From positions 1 through 38,843 of the forward strand of contig JAEZJQ010000091.1 in assembly GCA_023436305.1 (NCBI GenBank): 38,843 nucleotides of DNA, in the 5' to 3' direction. Of this stretch, positions 1 through 8,647 are shown one piece after another (position 1 is the first letter of the stretch; each line of letters begins with the position of its first letter). The notes under the pieces are model-generated. The model worked only from the letters and a program-made list of their open reading frames with translations, was not told where the DNA came from and did no database searches. This stretch comes from Bacillota bacterium. GTDB lineage: Bacteria > Bacillota > UBA4882 > UBA8346. The translations under genes and the position numbers were made by a program.

Positions 1-106
1 TACCTCTCAACCATCAATTTCGACATTTCAAAGCAAAATCAAAGACACCGGCCAAAATGCCCATTATAATTGATATATCACTATTATTTAAGGAGTGATT
101 TCCGAA

Positions 107-688
107 ATGAATCACCAAAACAAAGACTTCGCCCGGGCCGAAGAGATGAACGCCGCCTTCGAACTACTAAAGAATCGGACCCCGAATGTGAACCGGGCGG
201 CGTTTGATGTCCAAGAATTTCCCTATATTTCCGACGACCTGATCCGGGCAATCTTGCAATTTCCCCAATTCACGGTACGGTTTCTGACCGCGTTACGGGA
301 CGCCCGGTTTCACGGTGAAGTATATGCCGATGCCAGCCGCAGATTTGAACCCAATTACGTCTGTAACCTGGTTCAAGAGAATTTACGGGACGTGGACCCC
401 TCGGATCGGGATAAAGTCATGGACGCAATTAATAAAGCCATGGTGGCCATTGGACTTTTTGGCGCCTTGGCGATCTTGGCCTGCTTTATGCTGGCGGAAG
501 TCTGCGCCGAATTGGGTTTGATACCGATAACGATTTTCTTCATCATTGCCGGTTTCCTGGTGTTACTCGCCACTGCGGCCATTGAACTCGTCCTGATCAT
601 TGTGATGCAAATTATCGGCTCCTATCTCCAAAACGGCCAAATAGGTGTCTTGCCCTTGGATGACGTTTCCAAACCGGCGGCGGTATAA
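107..688 (+). CDS. Uncharacterised membrane protein, about 193 aa
   Basis: I do not recognise the family. ATG at 107 is preferred over an in-frame GTG at 95 because AAGGAG (90-95) lies 11 bases upstream of it, and the GTG would overlap that ribosome site. The N-terminal half is soluble and charged, and contains QFPQFTVRFLTALRDARFHG. The C-terminal half has two strongly hydrophobic segments, about residues 113-133 and 138-165, followed by a short polar tail ending in KPAAV. The gene is convergent with the next gene, 52 bp away. It has no signal peptide, so the N-terminal domain is probably cytoplasmic with a hairpin membrane anchor. A membrane partner or immunity role for the neighbouring IGNRA-motif protein is possible, but this rests on position only. 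Confidence 0.6.
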   Translation: MNHQNKDFARAEEMNAAFELLKNRTPNVNRAAFDVQEFPYISDDLIRAILQFPQFTVRFLTALRDARFHGEVYADASRRFEPNYVCNLVQENLRDVDPSDRDKVMDAINKAMVAIGLFGALAILACFMLAEVCAELGLIPITIFFIIAGFLVLLATAAIELVLIIVMQIIGSYLQNGQIGVLPLDDVSKPAAV

Positions 689-740
689 TCGCCCCCTTGG
701 TCCCGGCTTTGACCGAACGGATGAACAAGATATCCAAATC

Positions 741-1904
741 TCAATCCCAAAACGGATAACCCCGGGTTTTCCGAATAAGATTTTCCGGGGTGAGGGTGAC
801 TTCACAATCCGATTCCCAAACAATCCGGAGCACAAAATCTTTACGATCAGCCCAGGGAAAAACAATTCCGGATACGGTTTTTAGAAACTGATCCGCATCA
901 TTATTCTTAATGGCGTCGGTGACGTCGTTAAATGTATACTTTAATTGGTAGTTGATTGTCCGGGTTCCATCGGGGTTATTGGTTACCTCCGCCGTGCCAC
1001 CCGTCTCCAAGTCGCCCTCATATTTATTGGCCCCATGAAGAACCTGATAGCCCGTGACCCAGCCTTGGGTTCCCGTATCCCCATGGAAGTTTTGGATGAA
1101 CGAACCGGAAAATAACCGGCTCACAGCGTCATTTATCAAATGTGGCCGGATCTGTTCCCGGATGGGTTTATTCGCCATCATATAAGAACTCCACCGGGGA
1201 TTGTTGATCACCAGTTCCCGTCCACCGCCATGCAGCCAGTGGTTAATGATCTCCCCTCCTTCAACGAATCCTGCCGACATGGTGGTTGTCGGCGGATAAA
1301 TCCGGTGTTCACCGCTTAAAATCTCAAGATAAGTCCGGGCGCTTTCCAATTCGGTCCGGCAGCGCCGCCACGCGGGTTCCGGCGGCCTGTCAAAACTCAG
1401 CCGGGTGTGTAATGACCGTAAACTACCGGTTACATTTCCGGCAAGTACCTCCACCAGGTTGACGTCGTTCCCATAAAAAAACTCCCGAATCCTTTCCGGA
1501 TTGGTGATTCGCTCAAGCCATCCAACCAAAAGTATGGTAATCCGGCGTGCTTCCCGGAAATTCGAAGGAGTTGCTAGAGCAAGCGCCGTTGACCGGTCTA
1601 ACGCCGCCAGGGCTTGGTTCACCGTGTAATTATCCCATGTCTCCACTGACTCATCGCTTTCCCCGGCGGGCTTCGTGGAATTCTCCGGCGCATCCGGCGC
1701 AAGCCGGAGGATTCCGGGGTCATCCATCCGGGCACGTAATACTAACTCCTGCAATGCCCGGTTCCCGATGGTACGCTGATAAAGTAACATCTGTTCCGGG
1801 AAGGAATGGCCATAGTCCGGCAACCTCACCGGTTTATGCTTGGCGGCGCCACTTTTTAACGAAATCCGGCTATCATGCGCCGGTTTATGCTGCGATTCTT
1901 TCAT
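741..1904 (-). CDS. IGNRA-motif protein, possible injection-system cargo
   Basis: ATG at 1904 is preferred over an upstream in-frame ATG at 1937 because GGTGGTG lies just before it and nothing resembling a ribosome site precedes 1937. The protein is about 387 aa with no signal peptide or membrane segment. Near the N-terminus it carries LLYQRTIGNRALQELV followed by ILRLAP. This resembles the LQRTIGNxAVxRL segment common in DUF4157 proteins and other proteins linked to extracellular contractile injection systems. The middle and C-terminal parts, including WGWVTGY-like and FNDVTDAIKNND segments, match nothing I know. No structural injection-system genes are in this window, so the link is by motif only. 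It could instead be a cytoplasmic protein of unrelated function. Confidence 0.55.
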   Translation of the reverse strand: MKESQHKPAHDSRISLKSGAAKHKPVRLPDYGHSFPEQMLLYQRTIGNRALQELVLRARMDDPGILRLAPDAPENSTKPAGESDESVETWDNYTVNQALAALDRSTALALATPSNFREARRITILLVGWLERITNPERIREFFYGNDVNLVEVLAGNVTGSLRSLHTRLSFDRPPEPAWRRCRTELESARTYLEILSGEHRIYPPTTTMSAGFVEGGEIINHWLHGGGRELVINNPRWSSYMMANKPIREQIRPHLINDAVSRLFSGSFIQNFHGDTGTQGWVTGYQVLHGANKYEGDLETGGTAEVTNNPDGTRTINYQLKYTFNDVTDAIKNNDADQFLKTVSGIVFPWADRKDFVLRIVWESDCEVTLTPENLIRKTRGYPFWD

Positions 1905-2177
1905 GGATACACCACCATAAACAGAATAATTATCCATAAAATAAATTCAATTTATATTGTAAAATTCCTTTTTCAACGTATTTCGCGGATAATCCGTAAA
2001 ACGCAACAAATTTCACCCCTTCCTGATAAATTTTAAGCATCAATATTTTGATAATTTTAATTATTATTTTCCATTCAATTCCCAGTGGAGAAATCTCAGA
2101 TTTCAGGTAAAAATCACAGGGCCCGCAAATTCCGGCGTGATTGGATGGTGATAAATTATGGCGTGTCGGGGATGAAC
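1905..2177. other. Intergenic stretch without a convincing gene
   Basis: This AT-rich leader lies between the divergent IGNRA-motif gene and the alpha-galactosidase. A minus-strand open frame crosses it, but it has no ribosome site, has irregular composition and overlaps the promoter of the alpha-galactosidase. I see no RNA gene or repeat here. Confidence 0.5.
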
Positions 2178-2205
2178 TTGACTCCATGATCGAATCCGAT
2201 ATAAT
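2178..2205 (+). promoter_or_regulatory. SigA-type promoter of the GH27 gene
   Basis: TTGACT (2178-2183), a 16-bp spacer and TATAAT (2200-2205) form a near-consensus promoter about 200 bp upstream of the alpha-galactosidase start. The long leader contains two CpG-centred palindromes. Confidence 0.6.
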
Positions 2206-2243
2206 ATATAAACAGTGGAAGACTTTTCCGGATTCTTGGTTTG

Positions 2244-2253
2244 AAAACGTTTT
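2244..2253. promoter_or_regulatory. CpG-centred palindrome AAAACGTTTT, LacI-type operator candidate
   Basis: This is a perfect 10-bp palindrome inside TTGAAAACGTTTTACG, about 30 bp downstream of the expected transcription start of the GH27 gene. A central CG with A/T flanks is typical of LacI/CcpA-family operators. It matches the cre consensus with two mismatches in the right half. The position would suit roadblock repression. Confidence 0.4.
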
Positions 2254-2373
2254 ACGTGTAATCATGATAATCCGGCAGGGTACATCAACCGAATTTCCCT
2301 CGAAACACACGGAAAGGAGTGATCCAAGAAAGGCCGCCATGGCGAAAATAATTCCGGTCGAACACACTATTTT

Positions 2374-2389
2374 TTGCAAGCGCTTGAAA
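2374..2389. promoter_or_regulatory. cre-like palindrome CAAGCGCTTG before the GH27 ribosome site
   Basis: TTGCAAGCGCTTGAAA contains the perfect palindrome CAAGCGCTTG (2377-2386) and fits the catabolite-response (cre) consensus with one mismatch. It lies only 4 bp upstream of the AGGAGG ribosome site. Control by CcpA or a pathway-specific LacI-family repressor is the natural reading, but no such regulator gene is in the window. Confidence 0.5.
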
Positions 2390-2405
2390 TTTAGGAGGAA
2401 TCATA

Positions 2406-4247
2406 ATGAAAAAAAGGTTAATGATAAAGCGGATCAGTTTATTGATTATCTTGTTATTGATCGTCACTGTAACCATTGTGCAAATGTCCGTCCAAAATAA
2501 CAACGGAGTCTTAGCCTTGGAAAACGGACTGGCCAGGACCCCGCCCATGGGCTGGAATAGCTGGAATTATTTCGCAAGTGGTATCAATGAAACCATCGTC
2601 ATGGGAATTGCCGATGCCATGGTATCCAGCGGGATGAAAGACGCCGGATATGAATATATCATCATCGATGACACCTGGCAAGCAAGCCGGGATTCAAACG
2701 GCAATATCGTACCCAACGCCACCAAATTCCCCAGCGGTATGAAAGCTTTGGCCGATTATATCCATTCCAAGGGATTGAAACTGGGACTTTACTCCGACCG
2801 CGGCACCGCCACTTGTTGTGGATTACCCGGTTCCTATGGTTATGAAGTTTCGGACGCCACTACTTATGCGAAATGGGGAGTTGACTATATCAAGTACGAC
2901 AATTGTAATCCCGCTCCCGGCAGTGTTATTCAGGACGATTATATAAGGATGCGGGATGCGTTGGCCAACTGCGGACGCCCCATTGTTTACAGCATCTGCG
3001 CCTGGTGGTATCAAGGCTGGGAAGTGGAAGTCGGCAACCTCTGGCGGACCACCAGCGATATTTCCGACAATTTCAGTTCCGTATGCAGCATTATTGAAAC
3101 CAATAATCAATCCGCCGCCGTGGCCGGACCCGGCCACTGGAATGATCCCGACATGTTGGAGGTCGGTAACGGCGGGATGACCACCACTGAGTACCAGGCT
3201 CATTTCAGCATGTGGTGTATCATGGCCGCCCCCCTTATCGCCGGTAACGACCTGCGCAATATGACCCAAGAAACCATCAATATTTTAACCAATACCGAAG
3301 TCATCGCCGTGGACCAGGATGCCGCCGGTATCCAGGGAACCAGAGTCGTTGATAACGGCGATTTGGAAGTCTGGTGTAAACCGTTAGGTTCATCCACCGG
3401 CAACACCAAAGCGGTAGCCTTATTCAATCGCAGCAGTGCAACCGCCACCATGACCGTTAACTGGAGCGACATTGGCTTATCGGGCAGCGCCACGGTAAGA
3501 GATCTTTGGGCCAAAGCCGACCAGGGGTCATTTAGCGGCAGTTATTCGGTATCCGTACCGTCCCATGGAATAGCCATGTTGAAGATTACCGGCTCGGGAT
3601 CTACGACCACCCCTACACCGACTCCGGTTCGAACCGCAACACCGACACCCGGAATCACCGCCACACCAACTCCGGTTCCGACCGCTACGCCGACTCCCGG
3701 AATCACCGCCACACCGACTCCGGTTCTGACCGCTACGCCGACACCGGTCCCGACTGCCACTCCGCTTGCAACGGCGACTCCGGTTCCAACCACAGGTGGG
3801 ATTACGGTGCAATTCTTTAATCAAAACACTTCCGCCACCAGTAATCAGCTTTACCTGAATTTCAAATTAATCAATAACGGCAGCAGCGCAATTGCCTTAT
3901 CCAATGTCAAAATCCGCTACTATTATACCATTGACGGCTCCAAATCGCAGAATTTTTACTGCGACTATTCACCCTCCGGCTCCAGCAACATTACCGGCGC
4001 TTTTGTAACCATGGCCACCGCCAAGACCGGCGCCGATACCTATTTGGAAATCGGATTCTCAAGCAGCGCCGGAAATCTGGCGGCGGGAGCCAATACCATC
4101 GTTCAGACGAGGGTTGCCAAGACTGACTGGTCCGATTACAGTCAGACCAATGATTATAGCTTCAATTCCTCGGCGACAACATACGCCGATTGGACCAAAG
4201 TCACCGGATACGCCTCCGGCATGCTCATATGGGGTATTGAACCGTAA
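2406..4247 (+). CDS. Secreted GH27 alpha-galactosidase with CBM3
   Basis: It hydrolyses terminal alpha-galactosyl residues, for example from galactomannan or raffinose-type sugars, outside the cell. Domain order: signal peptide (about 1-38), GH27 TIM barrel starting at LARTPPMGWNSWN (43-55), an all-beta domain to about 397, a TP-rich linker (about 398-464), and a C-terminal CBM3 cellulose-binding module (about 465-613). The nucleophile is Asp165 in YIKYDNC and the acid/base is Asp249, the second Asp of WNDPDM. Residues GLYSDRGT and MAAPLIAGNDLR also fit the family. The start has AGGAGG 7 bases upstream. The gene is monocistronic, with its own promoter and terminator. The linker is encoded by DNA repeats. 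CBM3 on an alpha-galactosidase suggests it acts on hemicellulose bound to cellulose. Confidence 0.93.
   Translation: MKKRLMIKRISLLIILLLIVTVTIVQMSVQNNNGVLALENGLARTPPMGWNSWNYFASGINETIVMGIADAMVSSGMKDAGYEYIIIDDTWQASRDSNGNIVPNATKFPSGMKALADYIHSKGLKLGLYSDRGTATCCGLPGSYGYEVSDATTYAKWGVDYIKYDNCNPAPGSVIQDDYIRMRDALANCGRPIVYSICAWWYQGWEVEVGNLWRTTSDISDNFSSVCSIIETNNQSAAVAGPGHWNDPDMLEVGNGGMTTTEYQAHFSMWCIMAAPLIAGNDLRNMTQETINILTNTEVIAVDQDAAGIQGTRVVDNGDLEVWCKPLGSSTGNTKAVALFNRSSATATMTVNWSDIGLSGSATVRDLWAKADQGSFSGSYSVSVPSHGIAMLKITGSGSTTTPTPTPVRTATPTPGITATPTPVPTATPTPGITATPTPVLTATPTPVPTATPLATATPVPTTGGITVQFFNQNTSATSNQLYLNFKLINNGSSAIALSNVKIRYYYTIDGSKSQNFYCDYSPSGSSNITGAFVTMATAKTGADTYLEIGFSSSAGNLAAGANTIVQTRVAKTDWSDYSQTNDYSFNSSATTYADWTKVTGYASGMLIWGIEP
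3639..3734 (+). repeat. Two tandem 48-bp units encoding the TP-rich linker
   Basis: Residues 412-427 and 428-443 repeat the pattern TPTPGITATPTPVxTA, encoded by two near-identical 48-bp units. Further partial units flank them, making the full linker about 3597-3797. Such tracts expand and contract by slippage or recombination. Confidence 0.8.
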
Positions 4248-4328
4248 GTTTGAGCGATAACGACCGTTTTGAGAGTGTTGTGTTTTGAGTTTTAAATCTA
4301 AAATAAAAAAACAAAATACCATATAGTC

Positions 4329-4360
4329 AAAGCAGTGTCCCTTTGGGGCATTGCTTTTTT
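4329..4360 (+). terminator. Rho-independent terminator after GH27
   Basis: AAAGCAGTGTCCC, loop TTT, then GGGGCATTGCTTT forms a 13-bp stem with two wobble pairs, followed by a T-run. It lies about 80 bp after the stop codon of the alpha-galactosidase. Confidence 0.8.
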
Positions 4361-4432
4361 GTTATTGCTGTTTCCGCTAAATACGGAACGCGTAACCGTT
4401 GGCGGACAAAACCGGCAAATTATTTGGAATGA

Positions 4433-4461
4433 TTTACAATATTCCGGGAGTGTTTTATAAT
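4433..4461 (+). promoter_or_regulatory. SigA-type promoter of the UshA-like/CcdA-like operon
   Basis: TTTACA (4433-4438), a 17-bp spacer and TATAAT (4456-4461) lie about 80 bp upstream of the first gene of the pair. Confidence 0.6.
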
Positions 4462-4539
4462 GAATCTATGAAATTTATTGCATTAAATTGTAGATGATTC
4501 AATCATTCCATTCATGATTAAATCACGAAGGAGCGGCTG

Positions 4540-5526
4540 ATGTTACATCTGAAAAAAACGGGGATTATGATAAGCATAATCGGATTGTTCCTTTACAGCG
4601 GTATTTTGGCGCAGCCGCTTTTGGATTCGGCCGGTCCTGACCTCCGGACTGATCTGACGCTTATGTATACCGCATCACTCAAAGGCAACCTGGATGGGTG
4701 TAGTTGTGTCAAAATCCGGCGGGCGGGCTTGGTAAAAAGAGCATACTACCTCCGCAGTCTCGCCGGAACCGGCAATATGCTCCTGGTGGACGCCGGTGAT
4801 CTGCTGGAACCCAAAAAGGGGGATAAACTGCGCTCTGAGTATATTCTCCAAACCTATCGCGAGTTAAAATATGACGCCATCGGCTTGGGCGATAACGAAC
4901 TTGCCGGCGGGGTACTGGAATACCGTGAACGTTACCCTTTCGTCGCCAATAATCTAAAATTTTTCTTCAATTCCGGAGGCTCTCTCGTAAACAATGAACC
5001 GTTAATTTTGACCAAAGGCAAGTACCGGATCGGCATTTTCGCCGTGCTCGAACCGCAATTTAAATCAGCCGCCCCTGTCGCCGAATTAATGTCCCAAACG
5101 TTTCAAATCACTCCGGTGGCGGAAACCGTACAGAAAATTGTACCGCTTTTAAAAGCCCGGAAAACCCATCTCATCGTTCTGCTTTATCACGGTTTTTACG
5201 ATAACGCGGTAAAGCTTGCCAAAAGTGTGCCCGGAATTGATCTGATTGTCCTCGGGCATGAGGAAAAACTCATCGATCTTCAAATGATTGAGCGGACCGG
5301 GCTGGTCTCCCCCGGCGAAGAGGGGAACCGCATCGGAATTCTGAAGATTTCGCTGGCCGGACGCCAGGTAACCTTCCAGAAAAACCAATTCCGAATGTTT
5401 CATTATGAGACCGACCCGGACGATCCCATTGTCCGGAAACTGATTGATAAATATATCGATAATATGATGGCGCCGCTTGAATCAAATAACCGTCAATCAA
5501 AATCAGATCCATTCCCAGCCAAATGA
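4540..5526 (+). CDS. UshA-like metallophosphatase-fold protein with GCSC motif
   Basis: Exported protein of 328 aa with a signal peptide or N-terminal anchor (about 8-25). The fold markers of the 5'-nucleotidase/calcineurin-like phosphoesterase family are present: LLVDAGDL (Asp84, Asp87), GLGDNE (Asn119), LLYHGF (His217) and IVLGHEE (His240). The usual first motif DxHG is replaced by SLKGNLDGCSC, so part of the metal site looks altered and two cysteines (54, 56) appear beside it. GGAG lies upstream of ATG 4540. The gene overlaps the next by four bases (ATGA), so the two are translationally coupled. I recall related UshA-like proteins in which one residue of this cysteine motif is selenocysteine; here it is Cys-Ser-Cys. 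A redox role with the next gene is inferred, and the substrate is unknown. Confidence 0.7.
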   Translation: MLHLKKTGIMISIIGLFLYSGILAQPLLDSAGPDLRTDLTLMYTASLKGNLDGCSCVKIRRAGLVKRAYYLRSLAGTGNMLLVDAGDLLEPKKGDKLRSEYILQTYRELKYDAIGLGDNELAGGVLEYRERYPFVANNLKFFFNSGGSLVNNEPLILTKGKYRIGIFAVLEPQFKSAAPVAELMSQTFQITPVAETVQKIVPLLKARKTHLIVLLYHGFYDNAVKLAKSVPGIDLIVLGHEEKLIDLQMIERTGLVSPGEEGNRIGILKISLAGRQVTFQKNQFRMFHYETDPDDPIVRKLIDKYIDNMMAPLESNNRQSKSDPFPAK

Positions 5527-7025
5527 AAAAACTCCGAAGTATTTTTAATCTTTGGCCAATACTACTCATATTTTGTCTGGGCGCCACCTATCCCGCCGTC
5601 TCCTTTTCCGATTCCCGCTGGGACTTTGGGACCATTCATCGTCACAAGCGGTTGAAGAAGGAAATTGCAGTGTCCAATCACAGCGCCCGGGTTCTTTATG
5701 TATCCATTACCGGGACATGTGATTGTCTCGAGTCAAATCCCACTGAGCTACACATCCGGCCGGGCCAAACAGAACCGGTGACATTAAGCTATAACCCGGC
5801 CGATGACTCCGGAAAAGTGCGAAAATACTTTATGATTACCACCGACGATCCGGGCCTCGAAAGAGCCATATTCCCGGTTCAAGGCACGGTTATCGCCCAA
5901 TCCGTCCAAAATACTCCGGCGAAAACAGCCGCCCCGGCCTCGAATCCCGGTGCGGCACAAGCGGCTTCTCCCAAAGTGCTTCTTTATTACTATACTCCCG
6001 GCTGTAAAAAATGCACCGTCTTCTTAAACCGGGAGATTCCCCGGCTGGAAAAAGAGCTTAACCTGAAAATCACGGTGACGGCCAAGGACATTTTAAAACC
6101 GGAAGTATATGAAGAATATTCTCAAAAACTTACCGGGCTCGGCAAAACGCCAAAAGCTTTGCCGGTAGTTTTCGCTCAGAATACGGTCTTGCAAGGCGAG
6201 CGGGAGATTCGTCGAAAACTTGCCGGGGTTTTAAAACAAGCCGGAAACGAAGCCATGCCGGACACGTATGGGTCCAACTCCCCACCCAAATCACGTCTAA
6301 ATCCTGGGCGGAATTTGTATATTTTTCCGGTGATACTGGCCGGAATCCTTGACGGGATAAACCCCTGCGCTTTTACGACCCTGATCTTTCTGCTCTCATA
6401 CCTGGCTTTCACGGGCAAAACCCGCCGGGAAATTCTGGCCATCGGCATCAGTTTTAGTCTGGCGGTATTCGGTACATACTATCTCATCGGCCTCGGCCTC
6501 TTCCGGGTGCTTGAGTTCACTTTAATCCTCCCCTGGATGGCCCTGGCGCTCAAATGGCTGTTGCTCACCGTATTGGTGACCTTTGCCGCCTTCAGTCTGG
6601 TGGATTATGTTAAAATCAAAGCCGGAAAAACCAATGAGCTTATCTTACAACTACCCGGCAGCTTCAAGAAAAAAATCCACCAATCTATTCGGACTCACGC
6701 CAAATCCACCGCTTTAATCGCCGGCTCTTTGAGTCTTGGCTTTTTGGTGTCAGTCTTTGAACTGGCTTGTACCGGACAAGTATATTTCCCCACCATCGCC
6801 TACCTGGTTCAGGCCAGACAAGAAATATCAGCCTATCTGATGCTGGGGGCCTATAATCTCGCTTTTATCCTGCCGCTGTTGGTGGTTTTCGGCCTCACCT
6901 ATACCGGGGTTCAATCCCGGCAGTTGGCTGAAGTTTTCCGGAATCATCTGGCTAAAGTCAAGCTGGGTTTGGCCTTATTATTCCTGGTACTGGCGGTGTC
7001 GGTGTTCTTTCGCGAATTGTTTTGA
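5523..7025 (+). CDS. DUF1573-thioredoxin-CcdA/DsbD-like fusion protein
   Basis: A 500-aa membrane protein, probably a thiol-redox relay moving electrons across the membrane. Order: signal segment (1-28); DUF1573-type beta-sandwich (about 31-123) with GTCDC (Cys66, Cys68); an Ala/Pro-rich linker; a thioredoxin/glutaredoxin-like domain with YTPGCKKC (Cys161, Cys164); then about six membrane segments from residue 265 on, like CcdA/DsbD. GINPCAFTT (Cys282) and ELACTGQVYFP (Cys416) supply the paired membrane cysteines typical of CcdA. It starts inside the stop codon of the UshA-like gene. The fusion of surface acceptor, soluble dithiol and membrane conductor in one chain is unusual. The upstream protein with Cys54/Cys56 is the obvious candidate partner. 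Confidence 0.8.
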   Translation: MKKLRSIFNLWPILLIFCLGATYPAVSFSDSRWDFGTIHRHKRLKKEIAVSNHSARVLYVSITGTCDCLESNPTELHIRPGQTEPVTLSYNPADDSGKVRKYFMITTDDPGLERAIFPVQGTVIAQSVQNTPAKTAAPASNPGAAQAASPKVLLYYYTPGCKKCTVFLNREIPRLEKELNLKITVTAKDILKPEVYEEYSQKLTGLGKTPKALPVVFAQNTVLQGEREIRRKLAGVLKQAGNEAMPDTYGSNSPPKSRLNPGRNLYIFPVILAGILDGINPCAFTTLIFLLSYLAFTGKTRREILAIGISFSLAVFGTYYLIGLGLFRVLEFTLILPWMALALKWLLLTVLVTFAAFSLVDYVKIKAGKTNELILQLPGSFKKKIHQSIRTHAKSTALIAGSLSLGFLVSVFELACTGQVYFPTIAYLVQARQEISAYLMLGAYNLAFILPLLVVFGLTYTGVQSRQLAEVFRNHLAKVKLGLALLFLVLAVSVFFRELF

Positions 7026-7273
7026 GCTGCAATTGAATTACACTTTGTTTTTTTCCATGGTTTTAAAAAAGACGGAGGTAATCAGCGGGATGGATAAGCC
7101 GGCGCCTTTTAAAGGCGGAAAATATCAGCTATGATTCGGCTTTATTAGTCGCAGTGACCGGAACATACGTCTGTTGATCAATCCTGATATGAACCGATGA
7201 ACGGGACCTCGGGAATAAATCAGCCAAGGCATAATTATCGTAACATGACGAGTATAATGGAGAGTGATAATTC

Positions 7274-8104
7274 ATGATCGAATTACCGGAAGCGGCAGTG
7301 TTAGCCGGACAGTTAAATGACACGGTTGCGGGGAAAAAAGTCCTCAAGGTCATTGCGGCGAATACCCCTCATAAATTCGCCTGGTTTCTGGGTGACCCGC
7401 AAAACTATCACCGCTTACTCGCGGGCAACACCATTGATAAAGCCGCCGGATATGGGGGTATGGTGGAACTCAACGCTGGAACCGCCACCCTGGTCTTCGG
7501 TGACGGAGTGGGACTCCGGTTTCACCGCCCCAATGAAAAAAGGCCGGAACGGCACCAACTGTTGATTGAGTTTGAGGACTCATCGGCCCTCAGCGCCACG
7601 GTGCAAATGTATGGCGGCTTATGGTGCTTCAGTGGCGGTGAATTTGATAATCCTTATTATAAGATGGCCAAGGAGAAACCGTCGCCCCTCTCCACCCAGT
7701 TCGACGAAGCCTATTTTGAACAAATCATATCCGCTCCCGATGCGGTGAAGTTAAGCGCCAAAGCCTGTCTCGCCACCGGCCAAAAAATCCCGGGACTGGG
7801 CAACGGTGTTCTCCAGGATATTTTATGGAACGCCGGTATCCATCCCAAGCGCAAAGCCGGAACCTGGTCCGATGGGGATCGGGAACGGTTGTTTCAAACA
7901 GTGAAGACCGTCCTCGCGGATATGGCCGGCTTGGACGGGAGAAATACTGAAAAGGATTTATTCGGAAAAAACGGCCGTTATCAAACCGTGATGAATAAGA
8001 ACAACACCGGTTTACCCTGCCCCAGATGCAGTGAAATCATTAAAAAAGAAAATTACCTGGGCGGCAGCATCTATTATTGCCCCGGCTGCCAACATTCAGC
8101 GTAG
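7274..8104 (+). CDS. Fpg/Nei-family DNA glycosylase-like protein, Pro2 absent
   Basis: 276 aa with the architecture of formamidopyrimidine-DNA glycosylase: an N-terminal MIELPEA segment, a helix-two-turn-helix region (GQKIPGLGNGVLQDILWNAG) and a C-terminal zinc finger with CPRC and CPGC. The catalytic N-terminal proline of Fpg/Nei (MPELPE) is replaced by Ile, while Glu3 and Glu6 remain. The zinc-finger arginine that contacts the lesion phosphate is also missing (GGSIYYC instead of GGRGTxYC). It is therefore a divergent subgroup that either uses another nucleophile or only binds damaged DNA. A GGAGAG ribosome site precedes ATG 7274. It stands alone between unrelated genes. Confidence 0.8.
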   Translation: MIELPEAAVLAGQLNDTVAGKKVLKVIAANTPHKFAWFLGDPQNYHRLLAGNTIDKAAGYGGMVELNAGTATLVFGDGVGLRFHRPNEKRPERHQLLIEFEDSSALSATVQMYGGLWCFSGGEFDNPYYKMAKEKPSPLSTQFDEAYFEQIISAPDAVKLSAKACLATGQKIPGLGNGVLQDILWNAGIHPKRKAGTWSDGDRERLFQTVKTVLADMAGLDGRNTEKDLFGKNGRYQTVMNKNNTGLPCPRCSEIIKKENYLGGSIYYCPGCQHSA

Positions 8105-8494
8105 GCCGATTGCGTATGGCGCCTTAACACAAGCAGGTCAATTTTAGCTACAAGAATTCAGAATTCAGAAGTCAGACCCAGAACTCGTAGCTCGTAGCTC
8201 GTAGCTCGTGCTCGTAGCTCGTAACTCAAAAATTTTCCCTCCCCCTGTCCGGCGATCCATTCATCGCTAATCCTTATTACCGGTGATATGAACATCCACG
8301 CTACCATCCAACATAATATATTTCGGGGATTTATCATTATAAAATCATTGGCTGATAAGCCGTTTGTCCAATTTTGGGGATTAAAAAATTTACGCAACAA
8401 ACCGATAATTTAGATAAGACGAACAACTTAATTGGACCGGCTGAAAACCGTAGGTTGAGACAGTCAAACGAAAAACTCCGGGAGCCTTCCGGGT
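8105..8494. other. Intergenic region with simple repeats, no gene seen
   Basis: Contains GAATTCAGAATTCAGAAGTCAG at 8160-8175 and an adjoining heptamer tract, then AT-rich sequence with short open frames only. One frame ending at 8412 reads FVQFWGLKNLRNKPII and might be a gene remnant, but it has no start or homologue I recognise. Confidence 0.4.
8182..8227. repeat. Heptanucleotide repeat (CTCGTAG)n
   Basis: About six imperfect tandem copies of CTCGTAG, bounded by AACTC at both ends. It directly follows a GAATTCAGAAGTCAG-type simple repeat. I see no coding function. It is likely prone to slippage and useful as a strain marker. Confidence 0.85.
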
Positions 8495-8611
8495 CAGTAG
8501 TCTGTGCGAATAACACTTTTCAATCGCTTAAAACCACTATATACTGTATTAGAATATATCACTGCGGCACTACATACGCGCCGAAAATCGATTATCCGCG
8601 CGGACTCCTAG
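8495..8611 (+). repeat. Copy 1 of the 116-bp inverted-end repeat family
   Basis: Begins AGTAGTCTGTGCG-AATAACAC and ends GAAAATCGATT-ATCCGCGCGGACTCCTAG. It shares the whole layout with the three copies at 28856-29251. It ends 36 bp before the prkA start, so it must contain or overlap that operon's promoter region. TTTTCA, a 17-bp gap and TATACT within it could serve as a promoter. Confidence 0.8.
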
Positions 8612-8647
8612 TGGTTGGCGCTAATATCAAATTGGGGAGGGATCGCC

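Noticed and set aside
1930..2379. Minus-strand 149-codon open frame upstream of GH27
   Set aside because: It lacks a ribosome site, has irregular composition and covers the GH27 promoter and operator-like sites.
7090..7134. 14-codon frame with GGAGGT upstream (MDKPAPFKGGKYQL)
   Set aside because: It is too short, with no attenuator or related gene behind it, to call a leader peptide.
8182..8227. CRISPR-like array
   Set aside because: The unit is only 7 bp with no spacers; it is a simple tandem repeat.
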